NCBI RefSeq assembly: GCF_002954455.1 | Contig: NZ_MSCC01000002.1 | Span: forward strand, 310,943 to 374,942 | From: Photobacterium aquimaris | GTDB lineage: Bacteria; Pseudomonadota; Gammaproteobacteria; Enterobacterales; Vibrionaceae | Reading direction: 5' to 3' | Length of the DNA: 64,000 nucleotides | Shown here: positions 28,597 to 36,203 of the stretch, one piece after another | Layout of the letters: each line of letters opens with the position of its first letter | How positions within the stretch are numbered: the stretch's first letter is position 1 | Made by a program: the position numbers and the translations under genes | The notes under the pieces: model-generated | Seen by the model: the letters and a program-made list of their open reading frames with translations, nothing else | Told to the model about the DNA's origin: nothing | Database searches by the model: none

Positions 28597-29682
28597 ATGA
28601 AAAAAACCTTATTAGCGTTGGTTGTTGCTATTGGATTTAGTCAAGCTGCCAATGCCTGTACTGGAATCACATTAGCAACTACGGGTAATGATCATATTCA
28701 AGCACGTACCATTGAATGGGGACACAGTAATCTCAACAGTAAATTAATTATTGCGCCACGTGATTATTCTTATACCTCAACCATGCCGGATCAGAAATCA
28801 GGACTAACGTGGAAGAGTAAGTATGGTTTTGCTGGCATATCTGTTAGTGATGATAAGTTCATTGCTGAAGGGATCAATGAAAAGGGCTTAACGGCAGGGT
28901 TATTTTATTTTCGTGGTTACGGCTCACTAGCAACTTATGATCCAAAAGATACCGCCAATAATATTACTGATATGGACTTTGTGCGTTGGATGTTAAGCCA
29001 ATACTCAACAGTTGCTGAAGTTGAAGCGGCTTTGAATAAAATAAAGATCGTGACTGTTTATTTTGATGAAAAAGGCCAGCCATCACCTACAGCACATTGG
29101 CGAGTATCTGATAAGCAGGGCAATAGTATTGTGATTGAAATTATGGATCACGGTAAGATTAATATTCACAAAAATACTGCTAAAGTGCTAACTAACTCAC
29201 CTGATTATAATTGGCAAGTGACCAATCTTAATAACTATATCAATTTACATCCTGGTATTAGTAAACCACAGCAGATTAATGGAGTAGAAGCGCAGTCTTT
29301 TGGCGTTGGTTCTAATTTTGTAGGTTTACCTGGTGATATTTCACCACCGTCACGGTTTGTTCGTGCCGCATTTTATGTTAATAGCGCACCAATTTTAAAA
29401 ACAGCACAGCAGGCAGTATCACAAGCATTTCATATTCTAAATAATTTTGATATTCCAATTGGAAGTGAGTTTAACGATAAAACCCATATTCCCGATCTAC
29501 CAAGTGCGACTCAGTGGACATCAGTTATTGATCAGAATAATGGCGAGTTGTACTACAAAACAATGTACAACAGCACTATCCGCCGAGTTGACTTAGCAAC
29601 ACTCAACTTCAATGCTAAACAAGAACATATTCAAGCGTTAGATAATGGAAAATTTAGCTATCAGAATGTGTCTGTTAAATAA
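28597..29682 (+). CDS. Choloylglycine hydrolase / penicillin V acylase family, periplasmic
   Basis: A 361-aa linear-amide C-N hydrolase. The signal peptide MKKTLLALVVAIGFSQAANA is followed at once by Cys21 in CTGITLATTGND; signal cleavage would expose it as the N-terminal nucleophile. Other family residues include the Arg in ARTIEWG and the region TPDYNWQVTNLNNY-like LTNSPDYNWQVTN. Gram-negative members are periplasmic; characterised ones cleave penicillin V and long-chain acyl-homoserine lactones more than bile salts. The ATG has GGAAGG upstream and is preferred to the TTG five codons earlier. It is a single gene with a terminator on each side. The natural substrate is unknown here. Confidence 0.9.
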   Translation: MKKTLLALVVAIGFSQAANACTGITLATTGNDHIQARTIEWGHSNLNSKLIIAPRDYSYTSTMPDQKSGLTWKSKYGFAGISVSDDKFIAEGINEKGLTAGLFYFRGYGSLATYDPKDTANNITDMDFVRWMLSQYSTVAEVEAALNKIKIVTVYFDEKGQPSPTAHWRVSDKQGNSIVIEIMDHGKINIHKNTAKVLTNSPDYNWQVTNLNNYINLHPGISKPQQINGVEAQSFGVGSNFVGLPGDISPPSRFVRAAFYVNSAPILKTAQQAVSQAFHILNNFDIPIGSEFNDKTHIPDLPSATQWTSVIDQNNGELYYKTMYNSTIRRVDLATLNFNAKQEHIQALDNGKFSYQNVSVK

Positions 29683-29705
29683 CGAAAAGCCAGCATAATA
29701 AAATG

Positions 29706-29749
29706 AACAGACCCTCATTGGTTGAAGATCAATAAGTGAGAGTCTGTTT
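29706..29749 (+). terminator. Hairpin after choloylglycine-hydrolase-family gene
   Basis: Arms AACAGACCCTCATT and AAGTGAGAGTCTGTT pair with two mismatches around a 15-base loop, starting 23 bases past the stop codon. There is only a short T-run. Confidence 0.65.
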
Positions 29750-29769
29750 ACACGCTAGCTTTTTTGCGA

Positions 29770-29871
29770 TTAAGCGGGTTGTACTTTTGATTCAGGCGGC
29801 GCTTTATGAATTTTTAGATAAACAGCAATACCAGCAACAGTTATTCCTGCAAAAATCCCCACTTTTTATTG
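29770..29871 (-). pseudogene. Possible 3' remnant of a small membrane-protein gene
   Basis: On the minus strand a short frame reads VGIFAGITVAGIAVYLKIHK then APPESKVQPA and a stop: one hydrophobic helix with a basic, proline-rich tail. A stop codon lies just upstream, and there is no ribosome-binding site or ATG. It looks like the end of a decayed gene for a small single-helix membrane protein. A short intact gene with GTG start is less likely. Confidence 0.35.
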
Positions 29872-30368
29872 CAACTTATCTATCTTAGAGATGATGTACT
29901 GCGACGGATAAATAGCCATAGTTTATATAAAGTTTTTAGGGATAATAATGAAATATAGTGGTGATTAATTCACCTAGTTAGACAGTTTTGATGTGTTGAA
30001 GTGATCAAAAATGAAAACTTGCTTTTCGAGATCTACCTTTTGTCTTATTTTATTAATTAAATTTGAAAAAACCGAAATATAGACAAAATAGCAAAATACT
30101 GTCATTTAATTGCTTAAAAGAGACGCTTGTATTTAATTTTGTTTAAAAACAATACGTTGGCGTTTGGCTATGATGTGGACGTCGTGATCTTAATATGAGA
30201 AAGGGGCTTTAATAAGCATTTTTAATGATAGTGATTTTTAATTCACTCTATTTGTGTATCTAACGTTGCAATTTACGTAGGATGACAATTAATTTAATGC
30301 TGGTAGATTCGATTGCAAGGCAAATGAGCTTATGTTTTTGCCATTATTAATTAATGCAGGGGTTTATT
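29872..30368. other. Intergenic region without recognised features
   Basis: About 500 AT-rich bases upstream of the small gene at 30369. I see no gene, RNA or repeat. Promoters for the small gene are expected near its end. Confidence 0.5.
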
Positions 30369-30548
30369 ATGAAAGTAGTTATTGAAATTTTAGAATCAGG
30401 TACATACCGAGATCAAGCATGGGAAGGTACTTTTTTATCAACGAAAGGCGAGCTACGTGCAGTTACACCTTCTTATGCAGCACAATTGATTGGTGAAGCA
30501 AAAGCTGCGCTTTCTTTAGATGAACAAGGGGAAATAAGGTTTGCATAA
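30369..30548 (+). CDS. Small hypothetical protein (59 aa)
   Basis: ATG at 30369 has AGGGG eight bases upstream; an in-frame ATG at 30354 is too early for that site. The product begins MKVVIEILESGTYRDQAWEG and ends DEQGEIRFA. It is acidic, soluble and has no signal. The family is not recognised. It is ended by a strong symmetrical terminator, which supports a real short gene. Confidence 0.65.
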   Translation: MKVVIEILESGTYRDQAWEGTFLSTKGELRAVTPSYAAQLIGEAKAALSLDEQGEIRFA

Positions 30549-30570
30549 TTACCTATACGGTACCAATGAT

Positions 30571-30614
30571 TAAAAATGGCGTTTCTATTAGTAAAAATAG
30601 AAACGCCATTTTTA
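30571..30614. terminator. Bidirectional terminator
   Basis: Perfect 16-bp arms AAAAATGGCGTTTCTA and TAGAAACGCCATTTTT with a ten-base loop, between the small gene at 30369 and the convergent rof gene. Confidence 0.93.
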
Positions 30615-30672
30615 TTGAACACAAAGAAAAGTTGATCGTATTTACAATGTAAATCTTATTTTAATCAATGTG

Positions 30673-30918
30673 TTACTTGAAATTTATTGTCGAAAAATGC
30701 GGGTTTTTTGTAATCGCCATCATTGATACTAGATTATCTAATATGACAGGTTGTGGGTGTTGCTCAACTAATAACATCATACATTCCTCACGATTTTGAT
30801 TATAAAATGTATCGTGAGCAATACCTATCATCTCACTACCATCGCTCAAGGTGAGTTTTATCGTCAAATGATGCATACATGCTATTTCGATATAATCATG
30901 TTGGTGGCAATTTAGCAT
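30673..30918 (-). CDS. rof: Rho-binding antiterminator Rof
   Basis: An 81-aa homologue of E. coli Rof (YaeO), which binds transcription termination factor Rho and blocks its RNA site. The core LNCHQHDYIEIACMHHLTIK and LTLSDGSEMIGIAHD lines up with the E. coli INCDDYDNLELACQHHLMLT and LELKDGEKLQAKA. The start ATG has GAGG eight bases upstream. It is a single small gene in the chromosomal backbone. The family is assigned from that alignment, done by eye. Confidence 0.8.
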   Translation of the reverse strand: MLNCHQHDYIEIACMHHLTIKLTLSDGSEMIGIAHDTFYNQNREECMMLLVEQHPQPVILDNLVSMMAITKNPHFSTINFK

Positions 30919-31093
30919 TGTATTATCCTCGCAGTATCAATAATCAGATAAAAATTTAAAATCAAAATGTTATCTAAATAGCTCTAAAATATTATGGATA
31001 AAGGTTAGCAACATACCTAAAAAATCCATTATCCCCGCAATCAATAAAAGCATCGTCATATCTAATCTTTTACAAATAATATAAACAATAGCA

Positions 31094-31124
31094 AAAGAGA
31101 GGATTAAATAGATCCTCTCTTTAT
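31094..31124 (-). terminator. Terminator of beta-lactamase gene
   Basis: Arms AAAGAGAGGAT and ATCCTCTCTTT with a seven-base loop just after the beta-lactamase stop codon on the minus strand. Confidence 0.85.
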
Positions 31125-31137
31125 CCTTTAGTGGTAT

Positions 31138-31995
31138 TTATTTTAAATGCTGAAAAATTAATTGGCCAATGTTGGCGATGGTGGTATTGAGTTCCGCCAT
31201 TGGTTTACCCGTTTGTGCTAAATAAATACTGATCATGATCGGCTGCTTACCTTGCTGCCATACTGCCGCCGTAATACCTCGTGAACCATATGTACTGTCA
31301 TACCCTGAACGATCTGCAATGTGCCAGCCTGCGGGTAGAACTGCACGAAGTAATGGATCAGAGACTTTATTGTCCATCATCCATTGTTTTAACTGCGTAC
31401 GAGCACTCGTTGATAACGCGTCTGTATATAGAAGATGATATAAGGTTGAATTTATCGTGATAGGGGTAGTGGTATCGCGTAGTTCAGCAGTACTGACATT
31501 ATTTACATTAGGCTCAATTCTATCAAGACGCGTGATCTTGTCATCAAGAGTACGAATAAACTGCGTGACGCTCTTAGGCCCACCAATATTATTAAGCACA
31601 AGGTTAGCAGCAGTGTTATCACTGGTTAACATGGTTGCATTACACAATTGAGCTAACGTCATGCTGGTACCAACACGATCAGTTGTGACTGGTGCATAGC
31701 TTAAAATATCACTTTGTTTAATTGTGATAGCTTGGTTTAAGTCAATACGTTGAGTATCTGCCTGATGTAATAAGTCGGCACAGGCTAAGGTTTTAAAAGT
31801 ACTCATCATCGGCACACGCTGTTCGCCATGGTAGCTCCAACTTGTATTGGTATTGGCGTTATATACAGCGACAGCGACTGTGCCTCCGAGTTGGTGCTCG
31901 ATTTTCGCTAGCTTGGGGCTAATCTGACTAATTTGTGCTGATGCTAACTGGCTAAAAGAGAGTAACAGTGCGCTAGTGATAATACGTAGCTTCAT
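31138..31995 (-). CDS. Class A beta-lactamase, CARB/PSE-like carbenicillinase
   Basis: A 285-aa secreted serine beta-lactamase. The signal peptide runs to about ASA (residue 20). Catalytic motifs are all visible: STFK with nucleophile Ser65, SDN at 125-127, the omega-loop Glu161 in RIEPNVNN, and RSG at 229-231. Class A enzymes normally have KTG or KSG at that last site; Arg there (Ambler 234) is the hallmark of CARB/PSE carbenicillinases, several of which are intrinsic chromosomal genes in Vibrionaceae. The ATG at 31995 follows a weak GAG. No insertion sequence or integron feature flanks it, so it appears to be a resident gene. Its spectrum should be mainly penicillins. Confidence 0.93.
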   Translation of the reverse strand: MKLRIITSALLLSFSQLASAQISQISPKLAKIEHQLGGTVAVAVYNANTNTSWSYHGEQRVPMMSTFKTLACADLLHQADTQRIDLNQAITIKQSDILSYAPVTTDRVGTSMTLAQLCNATMLTSDNTAANLVLNNIGGPKSVTQFIRTLDDKITRLDRIEPNVNNVSTAELRDTTTPITINSTLYHLLYTDALSTSARTQLKQWMMDNKVSDPLLRAVLPAGWHIADRSGYDSTYGSRGITAAVWQQGKQPIMISIYLAQTGKPMAELNTTIANIGQLIFQHLK

Positions 31996-32154
31996 AAACA
32001 ATGCTCAAATGTAAATAATTGAAGTTGAATTGTACTTAACTATTCTATTATGCAAACCAAGAGAGGTGATAATAGTGTAACAATTGGCAATAAATGTATT
32101 TATTGTGAACTTCTTGCTTAAAGAATAGCTAGTTAGATTTTTTTTGTGTTTTTT

Positions 32155-32184
32155 TGCTTTACAGTTGCAGCTGATAACTATAAT
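32155..32184 (+). promoter_or_regulatory. Promoter of the tRNA cluster
   Basis: A perfect -10 box TATAAT at 32179-32184 lies 15 bases before the first tRNA, with TTGCTT at 18-base spacing (or TTTACA at 15) as -35. Confidence 0.65.
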
Positions 32185-32199
32185 ATTCACCGCACTTAC

Positions 32200-32290
32200 G
32201 GAGAGATGGCTGAGTGGTTGAAAGCACCGGTCTTGAAAACCGGCATACGTTTATAGCGTATCTAGGGTTCAAATCCCTATCTCTCCGCCA
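32200..32290 (+). tRNA. tRNA-Ser (TGA)
   Basis: Acceptor stem GGAGAGA/TCTCTCC, discriminator G and encoded CCA. The anticodon loop CTTGAAA gives TGA. A long variable arm (ATACG...CGTAT) confirms a class II serine tRNA. Confidence 0.97.
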
Positions 32291-32337
32291 AATTTAATTG
32301 TTGAGTTTAGGCTTGGCAATAAAAAAGAAATTAGTGT

Positions 32338-32413
<76 letters not shown>

Positions 32414-32422
32414 TTAAATTTC

Positions 32423-32507
32423 GGTGGGATTCCCGAGTGGCCAAAGGGAGCAGATTGTAAATCTGCCGGCACTGCCTTCGAAGGTTCGAATCCTTCTCCC
32501 ACCACCA
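32423..32507 (+). tRNA. tRNA-Tyr (GTA)
   Basis: Acceptor stem GGTGGGA/TCCCACC with encoded CCA. Anticodon loop TTGTAAA gives GTA. The long variable arm is typical of bacterial tyrosine tRNA. Confidence 0.97.
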
Positions 32508-32526
32508 TAATTTGTAAAGATACATC

Positions 32527-32601
32527 GCAGGTATCGTATAATGGCTATTACTCCAGCCTTCCAAGCTTGAGATGCGGGTTCGATTCCCGCTACCTGCTCC
32601 A
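32527..32601 (+). tRNA. tRNA-Gly (TCC)
   Basis: Acceptor stem GCAGGTA/TACCTGC, discriminator T and encoded CCA. Anticodon loop CTTCCAA gives TCC. The anticodon stem CCAGC/GCTTG has one C-T mismatch at the second pair, which is unusual. A 16-base stretch of this arm recurs at 62840-62855. Confidence 0.95.
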
Positions 32602-32607
32602 AATAAT

Positions 32608-32683
32608 TCCCTCTTAGTTCAGTTGGTAGAACGGCGGACTGTTAATCCGTATGTCACTGGTTCAAGTCCAGTAGAGGGAGCCA
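32608..32683 (+). tRNA. tRNA-Asn (GTT), likely integration site
   Basis: Acceptor stem TCCCTCT/AGAGGGA, discriminator G and encoded CCA. Anticodon loop CTGTTAA gives GTT. It is the last tRNA of the cluster and is followed within 800 bases by an excisionase and integrase, so its 3' end is the probable attachment site. Confidence 0.97.
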
Positions 32684-32688
32684 AATAG

Positions 32689-32717
32689 AGAAGCCCGCAA
32701 GAAATTGCGGGCTTTTT
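32689..32717 (+). terminator. Terminator of tRNA cluster
   Basis: Arms AAGCCCGCAA and TTGCGGGCTT with a short loop, followed by TTTT, 6 bases after tRNA-Asn. Confidence 0.93.
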
Positions 32718-32755
32718 TACGTCTGGAGAAAATAGCTTGCAAATAGTGGTGTGTC

Positions 32756-32787
32756 CAAACGGTGACCAAAATGGTGACCACCGTTTG
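32756..32787. repeat. Inverted repeat next to tRNA attachment site
   Basis: Nine-base arms CAAACGGTG and CACCGTTTG enclose two direct copies of GGTGACCA (32761-32768 and 32773-32780). It lies about 75 bases inside the island from tRNA-Asn. Such repeats near an att core often bind integrase or excisionase, or the repressor encoded next to it. Confidence 0.55.
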
Positions 32788-32850
32788 TGAATGGAGCATT
32801 GATTAAGCACATCATAAAATAGCGTTACTCAAATCTAGCTATTATATAAA

Positions 32851-33063
32851 CTAATCCACTGTCTTCTTTTGTACTTCAAATAATTCCCCGACAGGAATAT
32901 CGAGATAATCACATAGTTGTTCAATAACTTCTAAGTCTACTCGAGTTGCTGTTTCATTATATAAACGTGTCAGCGTACCTCGATTAATACCAGTATCTCG
33001 TGAAATATCAGATATTTTTAAGCGTTTTTCACCCATTAATTTGGATAAATGACACTTCAACAT
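32851..33063 (-). CDS. XRE-family HTH regulator
   Basis: A 70-aa Cro/CI-type protein made almost entirely of one helix-turn-helix: LKISDISRDTGINRGTLTRLY, followed by IEQLCDYLDIPVGELFEV. It is encoded divergently from the excisionase and integrase genes, the classic place for a repressor of element excision. Two copies of TTCTCCTGT lie just upstream of its start and may be its operators, though one overlaps its own Shine-Dalgarno region (AGGAGA on the minus strand). Confidence 0.85.
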   Translation of the reverse strand: MLKCHLSKLMGEKRLKISDISRDTGINRGTLTRLYNETATRVDLEVIEQLCDYLDIPVGELFEVQKKTVD

Positions 33064-33067
33064 GTTC

Positions 33068-33093
33068 TTCTCCTGTTAAAAATGTTCTCCTGT
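33068..33093. promoter_or_regulatory. Direct repeats in repressor/excisionase divergent promoter
   Basis: TTCTCCTGT occurs at 33068-33076 and 33085-33093, 17 bases apart, and a related inverted form TGTAGGAGG lies near 33142. They are candidate operators for the XRE repressor. Confidence 0.4.
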
Positions 33094-33196
33094 AGGTTAA
33101 AAATGGTTGCAATAGGTCAATATTGTGGTACATTTTGTTCTGTAGGAGGGCATTTAAGCCTTTTGTAAAGCAAATCGTGTTATAGGAGATTGTACG

Positions 33197-33409
33197 ATGG
33201 ACAATACCTACCTTACAACAGCAGAACTCGCTGATCGTATTAAATATGATAAGCGTGTCATTAGAGAGCAGCTAAAAGACACCGTGCTATTTGAAGGTGT
33301 TCACTATATCCGTCCTTTTGGTGGACGAAAAATATTGTTTATTTGGGAGCGTGTTGAAGAGGAAATGCTTGTTGGTATTTCGATTCAATCATTATTCACA
33401 GGGAATTAG
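33197..33409 (+). CDS. Excisionase-like DNA-binding protein
   Basis: A 70-aa protein reading YLTTAELADRIKYDKRVIRE and then FEGVHYIRPFGGRKILFIWE. The pattern is a winged-helix MerR/AlpA-type excisionase: a helix-turn-helix followed by a wing with Gly-Gly-Arg-Lys. It ends nine bases before the integrase start and has GGAG upstream of its ATG. It should direct the integrase toward excision of the island. Confidence 0.8.
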   Translation: MDNTYLTTAELADRIKYDKRVIREQLKDTVLFEGVHYIRPFGGRKILFIWERVEEEMLVGISIQSLFTGN

Positions 33410-33417
33410 GAGGGTAT

Positions 33418-34593
33418 ATGGCAGCAGTTAATAGTCGGCAAGGTAAGTTGTTTGTTGATTTTCGATATCGAGGGATCCGTTGTCGAGAACAAACTCAATT
33501 AATTGATACTCCGGTGAACCGTAAGCGGCTTGGAGGCTTAATTAAAACAATTGAAGCAGAAATTACACTGGGTATTTTTGATTATCAAAAATATTTCCCA
33601 AAAAGTAAGTCTGTGGTGAAATTTAAAGAGATTGAGCAGCGGGAAACAAATGCGATTCAAGCACTAAAGTCGCCTAATTCACCACGTTTAGCTGAATTTG
33701 CTGATATTTGGTTGAAAGAAAAGAAAATCGAATGGAGTAAAGGCCATTATGATGACGTAGACGGTATTTTGGCGAAATACCTGATCCCTACGTTCGGTAA
33801 TCAAAAGATCAGCGCCATCACCAAACAACAAATTTTGCAGTTTCGTTCCATCCTTACCAAAGTACCGGGACAAAAAGAGGGGGGTTTAGGCCCATCACGT
33901 ATCAATCATATTATGACGCCGCTAAGAATGTTGATAAATGAAGCCGCTGATCGTTATGAATTTACCTCAGCGTGGAAAAATATCAAAGCATTAAAAATTG
34001 GCCGTAGTGAAATTGACCCATTTTCTTTGTCAGAAATCGAACAGTTAATTGAATGCGCGCCAGAAGAATATAAAGCTTATTATATCACGCGTTTCTTTAC
34101 CGGAATGCGTACAAGTGAAATTGATGGATTGATGTGGGATAACGTTGATTTCAAAAATAAAATAATTTTAGTACGCCAAAGTTTAGTTAAAGGCGTATTG
34201 AAAGGATTAAAGACAGATAGCTCTTATCGTGAGATTGATTTAATTGATCGCGTTGTTGCTGCTCTGAAAAAGCATAAAGAAACAGCAGACTTATCAGATA
34301 AGTTTGTTTTTACTAACCGTCATCATAAGCCCCTTAACTATACTATCGTATCACGTACGATATGGTATCCGACACTGGATAAAGCAAACTTGCGTCATCG
34401 TAATCCTTATCAGACACGTCATACCTACGCAACCTTGCTGTTGGCTTCGGGAGAGTCGCCTGAATGGATCGCTAAGCAAATGGGGCATTCGACAACAACA
34501 ATGTTATTTCGTGTTTATTCGCGTTTTGTACCGAACCTTACTCGTCGAGATGGTAGTGCATTTGAAAAATTTCTGAATCATGGAGGAAGTTAA
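33418..34593 (+). CDS. Tyrosine-recombinase integrase (P22/DLP12 type)
   Basis: A 391-aa site-specific integrase. The N-terminal segment (GKLFVDFRYRGIRCREQTQL) is the DUF3596-type arm-binding domain. The core-binding helical domain spans about residues 85-180. The catalytic domain has RFFTGMRTSEIDGL (first Arg), NPYQTRHTYATLLLASGE (second Arg and His), WIAKQMGHSTTTM (His) and the nucleophile Tyr in LFRVYSRFV. GGAGG lies upstream of the ATG. It sits 735 bases from the 3' end of tRNA-Asn and is oriented away from it, typical of a genomic island that uses a tRNA 3' end as att site. It appears intact. Confidence 0.95.
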   Translation: MAAVNSRQGKLFVDFRYRGIRCREQTQLIDTPVNRKRLGGLIKTIEAEITLGIFDYQKYFPKSKSVVKFKEIEQRETNAIQALKSPNSPRLAEFADIWLKEKKIEWSKGHYDDVDGILAKYLIPTFGNQKISAITKQQILQFRSILTKVPGQKEGGLGPSRINHIMTPLRMLINEAADRYEFTSAWKNIKALKIGRSEIDPFSLSEIEQLIECAPEEYKAYYITRFFTGMRTSEIDGLMWDNVDFKNKIILVRQSLVKGVLKGLKTDSSYREIDLIDRVVAALKKHKETADLSDKFVFTNRHHKPLNYTIVSRTIWYPTLDKANLRHRNPYQTRHTYATLLLASGESPEWIAKQMGHSTTTMLFRVYSRFVPNLTRRDGSAFEKFLNHGGS

Positions 34594-34595
34594 GT

Positions 34596-34922
34596 ATGCA
34601 TTATTCACCCCTTACCGTACATTGCACCAGCTTATGTCTTGATGTTGTCTCTGATGATAAGTTTCACTTTATTAGCATGAGTGAAATTCAAAGTTATAAG
34701 GATGATATTTATTCTCTTATTATTGCACGTATGCGATTAACGGTATCAGGGCCACAGCAAGCTGAACATTTGTTTATTTGTGCTGTGCGTGATGAAATCT
34801 TATTTGTTTTATTGCAATGCAAGCGGCATCAATGGGCAAAAGATCCTGGCTGGATTTTGAAAACATTAGAAATGAAGATCACATTAAGCCATCAGTTATA
34901 TATTCAACATTCATTCTTTTAA
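34596..34922 (+). CDS. Hypothetical protein downstream of integrase
   Basis: A 108-aa protein beginning MHYSPLTVHCTSLCLDVVSD, starting two bases after the integrase stop with GGAGG inside the integrase end, so it is probably co-transcribed. It contains FICAVRDEILFVLLQCKRHQ. No domain is recognised. No signal peptide is seen. Confidence 0.65.
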   Translation: MHYSPLTVHCTSLCLDVVSDDKFHFISMSEIQSYKDDIYSLIIARMRLTVSGPQQAEHLFICAVRDEILFVLLQCKRHQWAKDPGWILKTLEMKITLSHQLYIQHSFF

Positions 34923-34960
34923 TTTTAAATGAAAATCGTGCGTAATAACGAAAGTTGTAG

Positions 34961-35526
34961 TGTGCGCACAATCTATTGATTTTATTTTAACGGGTGCGTA
35001 CATGCAGAAATATCCAATCGTAATAAATACGAATACTAACCTAAAAACACAAAAGAAAAACATTCGATTTGAACATGAATTATTATTTGAAATAGAATCA
35101 GTTAAAGCGAAAAAACAGTCATTTTCATCATGGGTAAAACAAGCATGCCGCAATCAAATAAATCAGCGATACAACTCGGTTGAAAGTGTGCGCACACTTG
35201 ACGATAACGTTGAAGACCTTGTGCGCACAGATGTCGATGCCACGCTCGATAATGAAGCTCAAGCGTTGGCATTGTATTGGTTATCACGAGGGTTATTTCA
35301 TCAGCAAATATCTAATAAATTAAATCAGTTAGAAATGAAAACGACGTCTGGTCATGCATGGACGCGTGTTGCGGTAAGATCGTTGTGTAAATAAGAGATA
35401 TTTATTGCGGTAGTATATGTGCGCACAGATATAAAACATTATAATTCTAATGTGGATTATTACCGTAAACTTAATAGCTTAGAATAAAATATAACCTACT
35501 AGTAAAGTGTTAGAAGTGTGCGCACG
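34961..35526. repeat. Five iterated palindromes TGTGCGCACA
   Basis: The ten-base palindrome TGTGCGCACA occurs at 34961-34970, 35187-35196, 35220-35229 and 35418-35427, and as TGTGCGCACG at 35517-35526. I found none elsewhere in the window. One copy lies before, two within and two after the gene at 35002-35394, whose product is a likely DNA-binding protein. Autoregulation or a partition/replication-type site are both possible. Confidence 0.8.
35002..35394 (+). CDS. Ribbon-helix-helix-type DNA-binding protein
   Basis: A 130-aa protein. Residues about 14-45 (KKNIRFEHELLFEIESVKAK then KQSFSSWVKQACRNQI) fit a ribbon-helix-helix fold: a short beta strand followed by two helices, as in MetJ/Arc, MobC and DUF3950-like proteins. 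The C-terminus (ALYWLSRGLFHQQISNKLNQ then TSGHAWTRVAVRSL) resembles the helical module of serine recombinases that reads LN..G..T..G..W....V..IL, so it may have a second DNA-binding region. The gene is ringed by TGTGCGCACA palindromes, the likely binding sites. I prefer the ATG at 35002; a GTG at 34960 lies within a palindrome. Confidence 0.65.
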   Translation: MQKYPIVINTNTNLKTQKKNIRFEHELLFEIESVKAKKQSFSSWVKQACRNQINQRYNSVESVRTLDDNVEDLVRTDVDATLDNEAQALALYWLSRGLFHQQISNKLNQLEMKTTSGHAWTRVAVRSLCK

Positions 35527-35690
35527 AATGTAAGCGTGTCATACTCCCCGTATTCCAATCACTTAATACCAATAATAAGATCACGTCTTATGCAAACGGC
35601 AACAGTTCATACCCATTCAAATATCTACCGCCCACATAACATTTTTCATCAATGATATTGAATTCAGTATGCCTTAATGTACGTAAGCTA
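35395..35690. other. Intergenic region with two palindrome copies
   Basis: 296 AT-rich bases between the RHH gene and the IS remnant. Apart from the palindromes at 35418 and 35517, I see no gene or other repeat. Confidence 0.5.
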
Positions 35691-35915
35691 CTAATATTTA
35701 TTAATTAAATAGAAATAAAATTGCTTGGTAAGTGGTTTTGGTAAAATATTACTTCTGTTTTTTATCATGAAATTAACTAGAGGGTGAATCATGCTTTGGA
35801 TCATGACAACAACCGCATCAATTGCTTCTGTTAAGGAGTAATTTTGTTCTAGAACTAATTGTGCTGCTTCAAGCTTAAATTCAGCACTAAATAATCGTCT
35901 TGTACGATTTGTCAT
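35691..35915 (-). pseudogene. IS3-family transposase OrfA remnant
   Basis: The first ~32 codons read MTNRTRRLFSAEFKLEAAQL then VLEQNYSLTEA, the conserved start of IS3-group OrfA (helix-turn-helix that binds the IS ends). The frame then runs into unrelated sequence (AVVVMIQSMIHPLVNFM...), and OrfB is absent. ATGs and the upstream AGGTGACATT are retained. This is a decayed insertion-sequence end and marks past insertion between the integrase module and the defence genes. Confidence 0.75.
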
Positions 35916-36203
35916 AATGTCACCTCTGAGTAGGTGGCCAAATTTAATGTACTACTACATTAGTAAACGATAATAAGATAGAGCACCGTCACACGATGAT
36001 AAATACTTACGGGTTCACTCTTTTTGAATTGCAATAAGTTGAGTATTATCCAAGCAGTAAGATAAGGCTGCTATGCCAATAATTTCCAAGTAAGTTAACT
36101 TGAAGGTTACCTTAAACATAAGGTTAATCAACTAAATTTAACCCCATACCGTACGGGATACTTTTTGCTTGGCGCTGTCAAAATAATACTATAGAGAATT
36201 CAA

